Part shown: positions 14,724-22,904 of the stretch, piece by piece | How the letters are laid out: each line of letters opens with the position of its first letter | How positions within the stretch are numbered: the stretch's first letter is position 1 | Program-made: the position numbers and the translations under genes | The notes under the pieces: generated by a model | Database searches by the model: none | What the model saw: the letters and a program-made list of their open reading frames with translations, nothing else | What the model was told of the DNA's origin: nothing | Assembly: GCF_900142525.1 (NCBI RefSeq) | Contig: NZ_FRBD01000008.1 | Span: forward strand, 1 to 64,000 | Length of the DNA: 64,000 bases | From: Xylanibacter ruminicola | GTDB lineage: Bacteria > Bacteroidota > Bacteroidia > Bacteroidales > Bacteroidaceae | Direction of reading: 5' to 3'

Positions 14724-17700
14724 ATGATGAAACAACAACTATCCAAATTCTGTCACTACTGGTTACCTGCCAGTTCTGTGATGTTTTGCAGTCTGACCAT
14801 GTTGATGGCTGCTCCGTTGTTGCCTGATGCACCTGCTGCTATGGCACAAAGCGTACAGACTACACAGGTTACCGGTCTGGTTACTGACAAACAAAAAGAA
14901 CCACTTATTGGTGTTACTGTTACATTGGTGGGAACGGAGACCCGTGCTATCACTGATGCCGACGGTATGTTCAGAATCAATGTGCCATCAAAAAGCGGTA
15001 CAACACTGGAGTTTAACTACATTGGATTTGCCAGCAAGCAGGTCAAGGTGAATGGAGCGCGACTGCTGAACGTGATGCTGGAAGAGGAGACCAATGAGTT
15101 TACCGAGGTGGTGGTAACAGGTTACGCCAGTCAGAAAAAGGCATCGGTGATCGGTGCTATCGAAACCATCCGCCCCTCAGAGTTGCAGTTCGGCTCTACA
15201 CGTACATTATCTAATAACCTGGCTGGTAAGCTGAGTGGTATTATCGGAATCCAGCGCTCGGGTGAGCCTGGTTATGACGACTCAAACTTCTGGATTCGTG
15301 GTATCTCTACCTTCTCAGGCAGTAACAACCCGCTGATTCTGATTGACGGTGTGGAGCGTGACCTGAATAATGTGGATGTGGCCGAAATCGAGTCGTTCTC
15401 TATCCTGAAAGATGCTTCGGCCTCGGCCATGTATGGTGTGCGCGGTGCTAACGGTGTGATCGTCATCACCACCAAGCGTGGTAAGATAGGTGCACCACAG
15501 GTGAACTTCCATTTGGAGCATTCTATCAATCAGCCCACCAAGATGCCTGAGTTTATGAACGCCCCCGACTATATGACACTGCTGAACGAGCTGGCTACAC
15601 AGGATGGTGTGGCTTTGCCTTTTACCCAGCAGCAGATAGACCGCACACGTTCTGGTTATGATCCAGACCTCTATCCCGACGTGAACTGGGTGGATGCCAT
15701 CACCAAGGATTATTCATACACTACTCGTGGAAACCTGGATATCAGTGGCGGTTCTGACTTTCTGCGCTACTCTATCGTTACTTCTTACTTCAAGGAGTCG
15801 GGTATACTGGAGCAGGATAAGAGTCTGATTTTTGACAATTCGACCAATAACCAGCAGTACAACCTGCGCACCAACATCGACATGGATGTTACAAAGACTA
15901 CGATGCTTCGCGTGAACATCGGTGGTTATCTTAATCGCTTTAAGAAACAGCGTTGTGATACTGATGGTGCTTTCGGCGAAGCTTTCAGAACACTGCCTTT
16001 TGTGCATCCTGCTCGCTATAGTGATGGAGCCATACCTGTTATCTCGTATCGTGCCAATCCTTGGCGTACAGTTACGCAGCAGGGTTACGACTTTATCACA
16101 TCAAGTAAGATTCAGACACTGTTCAGCGTGGAACAAGACCTTGGCATGATTATTCCTGGTTTGAAGGCAAAGGGATTGTTCAGCTTTGACCGTTGGAACA
16201 GAAGTCGTCGCAGTCGTACTGCCAAGCCAAGTACCGTATTCCCCGCAACTGGACGTGATGAGGAGGGTAACCTGATATATTCACAGTATGAAGCTGGTGA
16301 TGAGTCGCTTGGTAATGAGCAAGGTAACGAATATGGAAATACCCGTGTATATTTTGAAACAGACCTGATGTATAGTCATCGTTTCGGTAAGACTGATGTA
16401 GATGCCATGGTGCTCTACAACCAGCAGGCCTATGATGATGGTAGCATACAAGATTATCGCAAGCAGGGTATTGCAGGTCGCTTGTCGGCAACCTACGATA
16501 ACCGCTATGTGGCTGAGTTCAACTTCGGTTATAACGGTTCTGAGAACTTTGCAAAAGGCAAGCGTTTTGGTTTCTTCCCATCTGTAGCCATTGGATGGTT
16601 GCTGAGTGAGGAACACTTTATGGAGAAGTGGAAATCTATTTTCCATAAGATTAAGTTCCGCGCCAGCATCGGACAGGCTGGTGATGATAATATCGGCGGT
16701 CGCCGTTTTGCTTACCTTGGAACGCTTATCACCGATGCAGAGGGTTATAAGTGGGGTACCAACGCACAGCGTGACTATGGTAAAGGTATCACCGAAGGCG
16801 AAATCGGTGTTGACAATCTGACATGGGAAACGGTGACAAAGAAAAACCTGGGTATCGAACTGGGCCTGTGGAATATGCTGGACCTGAATTTCGATATCTT
16901 TAGCGAGAAGCGTAAGAATATCTTTATGCAGCGTAGCATCATCCCTACACAGACAGGTTTTGTAAAAGCACCTTGGGCTAACTACGGTCAGGTGTCGAAT
17001 CACGGACTGGAGATGACGCTCAACTTCCACAAGCAGTGGAATAAGGACTTCTTTACCTCGGCTTATGGAAACTTTACCTATGCCAAGAACCGTGTAGATG
17101 AGAAGGATGAGCCAGATGCACTGAAGGGTACTCACCGTTCGGCCACAGGTCGCTCGATGAATGAGTTGTGGGGATTGACCGCTGAGCGCTTGTTCGGCTA
17201 TGAGGACTTTAATGAGGATGGCACCCTGAAAGACGGTATCCCCTCGCAGGAAGGAGTGGGCGCTGCTGTGCTCCATCCCGGTGATATCAAGTATGTAGAC
17301 GTGAATGGCGACGGTGTGATTACTGAGGCCGACGAAGGTTATATCGGTGGTACTGAGGATCCACGTATCGTATATGGTTTCGGTGGTGTGATCAGCTATA
17401 AGAACGTAGACTTTAACTTCTTCTTCCAGGGAACAGGCGATATGTATCGTGTGATTGGTAATCAGCCTTACTTCCTGCCTGGTGGAGGTACCACTACCGA
17501 GGGTAATGCCTACAGCTATAATATCAGTGACCGTTGGACTGAGGATAATCAGGATCCTTATGCCTTCTGGCCTCGCCTGACCTATGGTCCTAATGTGAAC
17601 AACTATCGTCGTTCTACTTGGTGGAAAAAGGATATGAGTTTCTTGCGTTGTAAGACCATCGAGGTGGGATATACATTCCCTAAGACATGGCTGCAGAACT

Positions 17701-17852
17701 TCTATGTGAAGAGCTGTCGTGTATTCGTGAGCGGTAACAACCTGTTCTGTCTCTCAGCATTCAAACTATGGGATCCTGAGCTGGGTACCAACGATGGTTT
17801 GAAATATCCGATGAACCGTTCTGTGATGTTCGGTGTTGACATTAACTTTTAG
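14724..17852 (+). CDS. SusC-like TonB-dependent outer-membrane transporter
   Basis: The 1042-residue protein has a signal peptide ending near AMAQ, a carboxypeptidase-like N-terminal domain (VTGLVTDKQKEPLIGVTVTL), a plug domain with PLILIDGVERD and VRGANGVIVITTKRG, and a long C-terminal beta-barrel ending in an aromatic residue. It imports oligosaccharides across the outer membrane with energy from TonB. It is the first gene of an operon with susD (16 bases downstream) and susE. Its substrate is inferred from the enzymes that follow. Confidence 0.95.
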   Translation: MMKQQLSKFCHYWLPASSVMFCSLTMLMAAPLLPDAPAAMAQSVQTTQVTGLVTDKQKEPLIGVTVTLVGTETRAITDADGMFRINVPSKSGTTLEFNYIGFASKQVKVNGARLLNVMLEEETNEFTEVVVTGYASQKKASVIGAIETIRPSELQFGSTRTLSNNLAGKLSGIIGIQRSGEPGYDDSNFWIRGISTFSGSNNPLILIDGVERDLNNVDVAEIESFSILKDASASAMYGVRGANGVIVITTKRGKIGAPQVNFHLEHSINQPTKMPEFMNAPDYMTLLNELATQDGVALPFTQQQIDRTRSGYDPDLYPDVNWVDAITKDYSYTTRGNLDISGGSDFLRYSIVTSYFKESGILEQDKSLIFDNSTNNQQYNLRTNIDMDVTKTTMLRVNIGGYLNRFKKQRCDTDGAFGEAFRTLPFVHPARYSDGAIPVISYRANPWRTVTQQGYDFITSSKIQTLFSVEQDLGMIIPGLKAKGLFSFDRWNRSRRSRTAKPSTVFPATGRDEEGNLIYSQYEAGDESLGNEQGNEYGNTRVYFETDLMYSHRFGKTDVDAMVLYNQQAYDDGSIQDYRKQGIAGRLSATYDNRYVAEFNFGYNGSENFAKGKRFGFFPSVAIGWLLSEEHFMEKWKSIFHKIKFRASIGQAGDDNIGGRRFAYLGTLITDAEGYKWGTNAQRDYGKGITEGEIGVDNLTWETVTKKNLGIELGLWNMLDLNFDIFSEKRKNIFMQRSIIPTQTGFVKAPWANYGQVSNHGLEMTLNFHKQWNKDFFTSAYGNFTYAKNRVDEKDEPDALKGTHRSATGRSMNELWGLTAERLFGYEDFNEDGTLKDGIPSQEGVGAAVLHPGDIKYVDVNGDGVITEADEGYIGGTEDPRIVYGFGGVISYKNVDFNFFFQGTGDMYRVIGNQPYFLPGGGTTTEGNAYSYNISDRWTEDNQDPYAFWPRLTYGPNVNNYRRSTWWKKDMSFLRCKTIEVGYTFPKTWLQNFYVKSCRVFVSGNNLFCLSAFKLWDPELGTNDGLKYPMNRSVMFGVDINF

Positions 17853-17868
17853 TTTATAGTATATTGTT

Positions 17869-19785
17869 ATGAAGAAGAAACTTCTATATATTTTCTGCGC
17901 GCTTAGCGCCATCAGCGGCTCATTAGTGTCGTGCTCTGACTATCTTGACAAGGAACCCGATACCGAGCTGACCACCGATATGGTGTTTGAGAACCGTGAA
18001 AAGGTCTACCAATGGCTGGCCTATGTCTATAACGTGATCCATACTCCTGATAAATGGGAACTGAAAACCGATGGTTTCGAGGTGTTTGCCGACGACTTGA
18101 CCCCTTCTAAGCGATGGCAGCAGTGGGACTGGAGCAAGGTGATTCCAAAGATCTTCGGTCAGTGGACCATCAACTCGCAGTGGGATGCCAATTACTGGCA
18201 GATGATGCCCCGTTATATTCGTCATGGCTATATCTTCAATAACATGGTAAAGGCTATGCCCGACCACGATCTGCCACAGTCGGAGGTAGATAACATGAAG
18301 AACGAGGTGAAATTCCTGACCGCCTATGGCTGGTGGCAGTTGGCTGAGAACCATGGCGGTATCCCCTTTAAGCCCGATTACATCGCCCCAACCGACTTTG
18401 ATCTGAGTGACCTGATGGTAGGCCAGTCGAAGTTTGACGATGTGGTAGACTATTGCGATAAGCAGATGCTGGAAGCAGCTATGGCGCTGCCAGCCGTGTA
18501 TGACGATCCCTCTAAGTATGGTCGTATCAACCGCATCATGGCGCTTACAGTTCGTTCACGTATGCTGCTGTTTGCAGCCAGTCCACTAGTAAACGGCAAT
18601 CCTTGGTACAAGGATTATGTGAATAATGAAGGTGAACAGATTTTCAATCAGACCTACGACCCACAGAAGTGGGTGCGTGCCGTTGAAGCTCTGAAACTCT
18701 GTATCGACGAGGCAGAGAAAGCCGGCTATGAGCTTTATACAGAGCAAGGTCCTAATGGCGACATCGACCCCTTTATGAGTACCTATAATGTACACATCAA
18801 GCGCTGGAGCGAGGGTAACCACGAGATTACCTTCCCTGTGACAAAGGATAACAGTTATAGGAATTTCTTCTTGGTTAAGGTAAGTGTTCGTGACTATGGT
18901 GGTGGTAATGGTCTTGGTGTATATCAAGGTCTTGTAGATGCCTTCTTCACCAAGAACGGTCTGCCTATTACCGATCCAAACTCGGGATATGTAGAGAATG
19001 GCATGTCGACCACTATCGACGACCGTTCTGATATCACCAGCTGGGAGTATGGTACCGGTAAGCCCGGTCAGGTAACCGATCGCGGTACCTATAATATGTA
19101 CTGTAACCGTGAACCCCGTTTCTATAATGCCGTATCGTTCCATGGTGCCTGGTTGGCCGTTGGCAATCGTAAGTATGATTTCTTCTATAACGGTCGCGAT
19201 AACGTGCAGACCTCATCGCCACACGATGCGCCACAGAACGGCTATCTGGCTCGTAAGGGTCTGAATGTGCTTGACAACAATCTGACAGGATCTGTTACCC
19301 CACGTCAGGGCTTTACCTATCGTCTGGCCTTCACCTATCTGGATTATGCTGAGGCACTGAACGAGTGCTACGACAACAGTGCATCGCGAAACGAGGCTCT
19401 GGAATACGTGAATCGTATCCGTAAGCGTGCTGGTGTGCGAATGTATACAACTGATAACGTGAGCGAGATGGACGAGAACTACATCCATGTAGACGATACA
19501 CAGACAGAGGTTCGTCGTGTGATACGTGCTGAGCGTCGTGTAGAACTCTGCTGCGAGAACAACCGCTGGTATGACATCCGTCGCTGGATGGAAGCAGAGA
19601 ATCTGCCTGAGATGTGTGGTGATGATTATGGAATGAACTTCCAGGGACGTAATGAGGAGGAGTTCTTTAAGCGTACAGTGTTCCAGACCCGTATCTGGAA
19701 GCGCCAGTACTACTGGATGCCTATCTACATAGATGAGTATGAGAAGAACCCCAACCTGCGCGAGGCTCCATTCTGGGTTAATTAA
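17869..19785 (+). CDS. SusD-like surface glycan-binding lipoprotein
   Basis: A lipoprotein signal with C22 (SLVSCSDYL) starts this 638-residue protein. SusD-type features follow: the N-terminal YLDKEPDTELT block, helical repeats, and the C-terminal RRVIRAERRVELCCENNRWYDIRRW region typical of RagB/SusD. It binds glycan at the surface and caps the SusC barrel. It directly follows susC, and the next frame opens at its stop codon. Confidence 0.94.
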   Translation: MKKKLLYIFCALSAISGSLVSCSDYLDKEPDTELTTDMVFENREKVYQWLAYVYNVIHTPDKWELKTDGFEVFADDLTPSKRWQQWDWSKVIPKIFGQWTINSQWDANYWQMMPRYIRHGYIFNNMVKAMPDHDLPQSEVDNMKNEVKFLTAYGWWQLAENHGGIPFKPDYIAPTDFDLSDLMVGQSKFDDVVDYCDKQMLEAAMALPAVYDDPSKYGRINRIMALTVRSRMLLFAASPLVNGNPWYKDYVNNEGEQIFNQTYDPQKWVRAVEALKLCIDEAEKAGYELYTEQGPNGDIDPFMSTYNVHIKRWSEGNHEITFPVTKDNSYRNFFLVKVSVRDYGGGNGLGVYQGLVDAFFTKNGLPITDPNSGYVENGMSTTIDDRSDITSWEYGTGKPGQVTDRGTYNMYCNREPRFYNAVSFHGAWLAVGNRKYDFFYNGRDNVQTSSPHDAPQNGYLARKGLNVLDNNLTGSVTPRQGFTYRLAFTYLDYAEALNECYDNSASRNEALEYVNRIRKRAGVRMYTTDNVSEMDENYIHVDDTQTEVRRVIRAERRVELCCENNRWYDIRRWMEAENLPEMCGDDYGMNFQGRNEEEFFKRTVFQTRIWKRQYYWMPIYIDEYEKNPNLREAPFWVN

Positions 19786-19817
19786 TGTACAAGTGTAAAA
19801 TTAGAAAAAGCAAAAGT

Positions 19818-20957
19818 ATGAAGAAATATGCGATAACTTTCTGTGCCCTGTGCATGGGATTGCTGTTGGGATCGTGTAACAAGGATCCGGAGTACTTCAC
19901 TTTGGAAACATATCCCGATGAAATGCATGTAAAATGCTCTGTTGAGGAGATTGTTCTGAATAAAGGTGTGGCCGATCAGACGGCAGTTACCTTTACTTGG
20001 GATGCTGCTACTAGCCCCATGTCGCCAACTGATCTGGTGACTTACAAGATGTGTCTTTATCCATCGGCCCAGAAGGATAGTAGGTCAGAGTATATCGATC
20101 TTGGTACCAATCTTTCTTACTCTCTTACTCACGACGAGCTAAACACCCTCATGTCGCAATGGGTATTGCCCGGACAGGCTATCAGTGTAACAGCCCAGCT
20201 GCTTTGTAATGTTCATAACGAGCAGCGTTACATTAAGCCTGAAGAATCAACCGTTGAGTTTACTGTGACTGGTTATGAGAAGTACCCACCATATCTCTAT
20301 ATGAAGATTACGACTGATGAGGGGCAGCAACTGTCGCAGCGCTTGGAGCAGCGCCAGCTGGGTACAGGTATCTATGAAGTGACGCTGGATATGAATCCCT
20401 GTAAGTTCCACTTTACAACATCCGACCAAGACTATCCTGCCTACGGTATGGCCGACGGTAGTGATGCTGAGCAGATGGTTTATTGTACAGAAGGTGAGAT
20501 TAGTGACTTCCGCTTTGAAGGTCAAGGTCGACGCACTGTTATTGTAGATACCAACAACGGCTTTAACGACTGTCGTGTGCTCGACATTGTGCAGCTGCCT
20601 ACACCAGGTCTTATCTGGATTTGTGGTAATGGTTGTTCGGTAGGTTGGAATACCAATACCTCTACAGGTAGACTGGAGATGGTGGGAAGTGCCCGTGAGC
20701 CTTACTATTATGCATGGACGGGTGACTTTAATGCCGGTGGCGAGTTTAAGATAGGTGTTGGTAACGGCTGGGGCGATCCTTTCTTCTTCGCACCAGATTA
20801 TAATGCCGACCCAGTGACTGATCATCGTCTGTCGACATACCGCTATCAGGACAATGGCGGCGACGTGAAGTGGGTGCCTTCTGTGAGTGGACGTTATACG
20901 TTGACACTCTGTCTGCTAGCTACTGATATGTGGACAAAATTTGAACCCGCAGAGTAA
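19818..20957 (+). CDS. SusE-like surface lipoprotein
   Basis: A lipoprotein signal with C20 (LLLGSCNKDP) is followed by Ig-like SusE repeats, among them AVTFTWDAATSPMSPTDLVTY, and a C-terminal SusE/SusF starch-binding-like module with aromatic residues. It probably binds glycan on the outer face together with SusD. The frame is open from 19785, but the lipoprotein signal fixes the start at 19818. It ends the susCDE transcript; an inverted repeat follows. Confidence 0.88.
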   Translation: MKKYAITFCALCMGLLLGSCNKDPEYFTLETYPDEMHVKCSVEEIVLNKGVADQTAVTFTWDAATSPMSPTDLVTYKMCLYPSAQKDSRSEYIDLGTNLSYSLTHDELNTLMSQWVLPGQAISVTAQLLCNVHNEQRYIKPEESTVEFTVTGYEKYPPYLYMKITTDEGQQLSQRLEQRQLGTGIYEVTLDMNPCKFHFTTSDQDYPAYGMADGSDAEQMVYCTEGEISDFRFEGQGRRTVIVDTNNGFNDCRVLDIVQLPTPGLIWICGNGCSVGWNTNTSTGRLEMVGSAREPYYYAWTGDFNAGGEFKIGVGNGWGDPFFFAPDYNADPVTDHRLSTYRYQDNGGDVKWVPSVSGRYTLTLCLLATDMWTKFEPAE

Positions 20958-20976
20958 TACGCTATCTTTCTAACTG

Positions 20977-21017
20977 ATAGGCACTTAGTGACTTGCTTGG
21001 AGTCATTAGGTGCCTAT
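20977..21017 (+). terminator. Long hairpin after the susE gene
   Basis: ATAGGCACTTAGTGACT (20977-20993) is the inverse of AGTCATTAGGTGCCTAT (21001-21017) with two mismatches that still allow G-U pairs in RNA, around a 7-base loop. There is no T-run after it. It may end transcription weakly or stabilise the susCDE message. Confidence 0.55.
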
Positions 21018-21085
21018 TGGTATACGGGGGCGTTAATAATTGTTATAATTTGAATTGACATAGTACGTTGTTTCTTTTTTATCAC

Positions 21086-21093
21086 TACCTTTG
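21086..21093 (+). promoter_or_regulatory. Promoter -7 box (TACCTTTG) for the TPR regulator
   Basis: TAnnTTTG match, 28 bases before the ATG at 21121. Confidence 0.6.
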
Positions 21094-21120
21094 GCTGCAA
21101 TTAACGAAAGTAATAACTAA

Positions 21121-22722
21121 ATGAACATTAATAAATATATTCTTGTGTGCCTTTTGGCATGGCTTGTTGTGCCAGCAAATGCAGCTATAGATAAGAATGC
21201 TGCAGGCTGGTTAGATAAGCTGGATGCCAGTCTGGCTAAACGTAGTTATTTTGAAAAGCAGCGTATTGATCGAATTGAAAACCTTAAAGCTGGCTTGAAG
21301 AAAGCCCGGACTGATGACCGGAAATACGAGCAGATGTATGCCTTGTATAATGAATATAAGAGCTATTGTTATGACTCGGCACGTCATTATTCGTACGCTT
21401 GTCTTGAGGTGGCTACTCGTCAGCATCATAGCCAGAACATCGCGCAGTCGAAGATGGCTATTGCCTTCTCGCTCATCTCGGCAGGTATCCTCAGCGAGGC
21501 CAATGATGTGATTATGACTATCAACAAAGATAGTTTGAACGGACAGTTGTTAGTAGACTATTATGAGGTTAACAGCCAGCTATGGCGTAGTATGGCCGAC
21601 TATGTGAAAGAAGAGCCTTTCTATTCGAAATATATAGCACGAAGCAATGCCTATCTGGATTCTGTGAAACAGACGGTAGCGCCCAATTCGTGTATGTGGT
21701 GGTCGGTTACAGGATCCCGCCAGATGCGTGACCGTGAATTCCAGAAGGCACTCGAATCATTCGAGCATGTGCTTAAAGACTGTGGCGATGACCTCCACAT
21801 GAGAGCCAAGACGATGGCAGAGATGGCATGGGCTCATCTCGGTCTGGAGCACGAAGACAAGGCGATAGCTTATTTTGCCCAGTCGGCCATTGCTGATAAT
21901 GAGACAGCTACCCGTGAGATTACCGCACTCTATCATCTGTCGAGTCTGATTTTTAAGCGCGGGGAGCATGAACGTGCCAGTGCATACGTTCATCAGGCGC
22001 TGGAAGATGTGAACTTCTATGGCACACGACTGAGAAAGGTTGAAATCAATGATATACTGCCCATCATTGAGCAAGACCGCTATGATGTGGTGCGAGGGCA
22101 GCGTAACTGGTTGTTTGTGGTTTCGGGGCTTTTCGTGGTTTTGTTGCTGGCATGCCTGTGGAGTTACTGGACTATCCGTCGTAAGAACAATAAACTAACA
22201 GAGGCCCGAGAGACTATTGCCGGGCAGCTGGAGCAACTGAAACGTAGTAATCTGCAACTACAGGAGGACGATAAGATTAAGAATGCCTATATTGGTCGCT
22301 CGTTCTATACCAATGCTGAGTTTATAGCCAAATTGGAGAAGCTCTATATGACGATTGATCGCAAGATAGCTGCCCGACAGTTTGAAGATCTGCGTTCGAT
22401 GATGAAGCTCTCGACCCTGAACATGGAGCGAGAGAATATGTATGAGGCCTTTGACCAGACGTTCCTAAAGCTGTTCCCCAATTTCGTGGAGCGTTATAAT
22501 GCGTTGTTTGAGGAAAAGGATCGCAAGCAGCCGGCAAACGAACATTCGCTGACATCCGAAATGCGCATCTTTGCACTGATACGATTGGGTATTAATGACA
22601 GCGAGCGAATAGCCAAATTCCTGGACTACTCGGTTCATACGGTTAATACCTACAAGACGAGAATCAAGAACCGTTCGACCGTTGATAATGAACAGTTTGA
22701 GGGCTTAATTATGGAAATTTAG
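21121..22722 (+). CDS. Membrane regulator with periplasmic TPR domain (DUF6377 type)
   Basis: A signal peptide is followed by about 300 residues of helical repeats with TPR character (such as AWAHLGLEHEDKAIAYFAQS). Then come a membrane helix (about 330-352), a cytoplasmic coiled coil and a C-terminal LuxR-like helix-turn-helix with LGINDSERIAKFLDYSVHTV. It matches the DUF6377 regulator family found beside Prevotella sus loci (from memory). I infer that it senses a glycan-derived signal in the periplasm and controls this locus. It has its own promoter and a strong terminator after it. Confidence 0.82.
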   Translation: MNINKYILVCLLAWLVVPANAAIDKNAAGWLDKLDASLAKRSYFEKQRIDRIENLKAGLKKARTDDRKYEQMYALYNEYKSYCYDSARHYSYACLEVATRQHHSQNIAQSKMAIAFSLISAGILSEANDVIMTINKDSLNGQLLVDYYEVNSQLWRSMADYVKEEPFYSKYIARSNAYLDSVKQTVAPNSCMWWSVTGSRQMRDREFQKALESFEHVLKDCGDDLHMRAKTMAEMAWAHLGLEHEDKAIAYFAQSAIADNETATREITALYHLSSLIFKRGEHERASAYVHQALEDVNFYGTRLRKVEINDILPIIEQDRYDVVRGQRNWLFVVSGLFVVLLLACLWSYWTIRRKNNKLTEARETIAGQLEQLKRSNLQLQEDDKIKNAYIGRSFYTNAEFIAKLEKLYMTIDRKIAARQFEDLRSMMKLSTLNMERENMYEAFDQTFLKLFPNFVERYNALFEEKDRKQPANEHSLTSEMRIFALIRLGINDSERIAKFLDYSVHTVNTYKTRIKNRSTVDNEQFEGLIMEI

Positions 22723-22774
22723 GGTGTTAATCTGAAAATATTACCTTTATACAAATAAGGATATGCTAAACAAG

Positions 22775-22806
22775 TAAGCCGCTGATAATGAGCGGCTTAT
22801 TTGTTT
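22775..22806 (+). terminator. Intrinsic terminator
   Basis: TAAGCCGCT at 22775-22783 pairs with AGCGGCTTA at 22791-22799 over a short loop, and T-rich DNA follows. Confidence 0.85.
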
Positions 22807-22865
22807 TATAATGCTTAAATCATTATATTTTTACTCATTTTCTTCGTGATATGCGGCATTAGTCG

Positions 22866-22873
22866 TATCTTTG
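22866..22873 (+). promoter_or_regulatory. Promoter -7 box (TATCTTTG) of the enzyme operon
   Basis: Exact TAnnTTTG match, 31 bases before the ATG at 22905. It follows the terminator, so the enzyme genes form a separate transcript. Confidence 0.7.
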
Positions 22874-22904
22874 TCCAAGAAATCTGTAACGAATATAATT
22901 TAAA

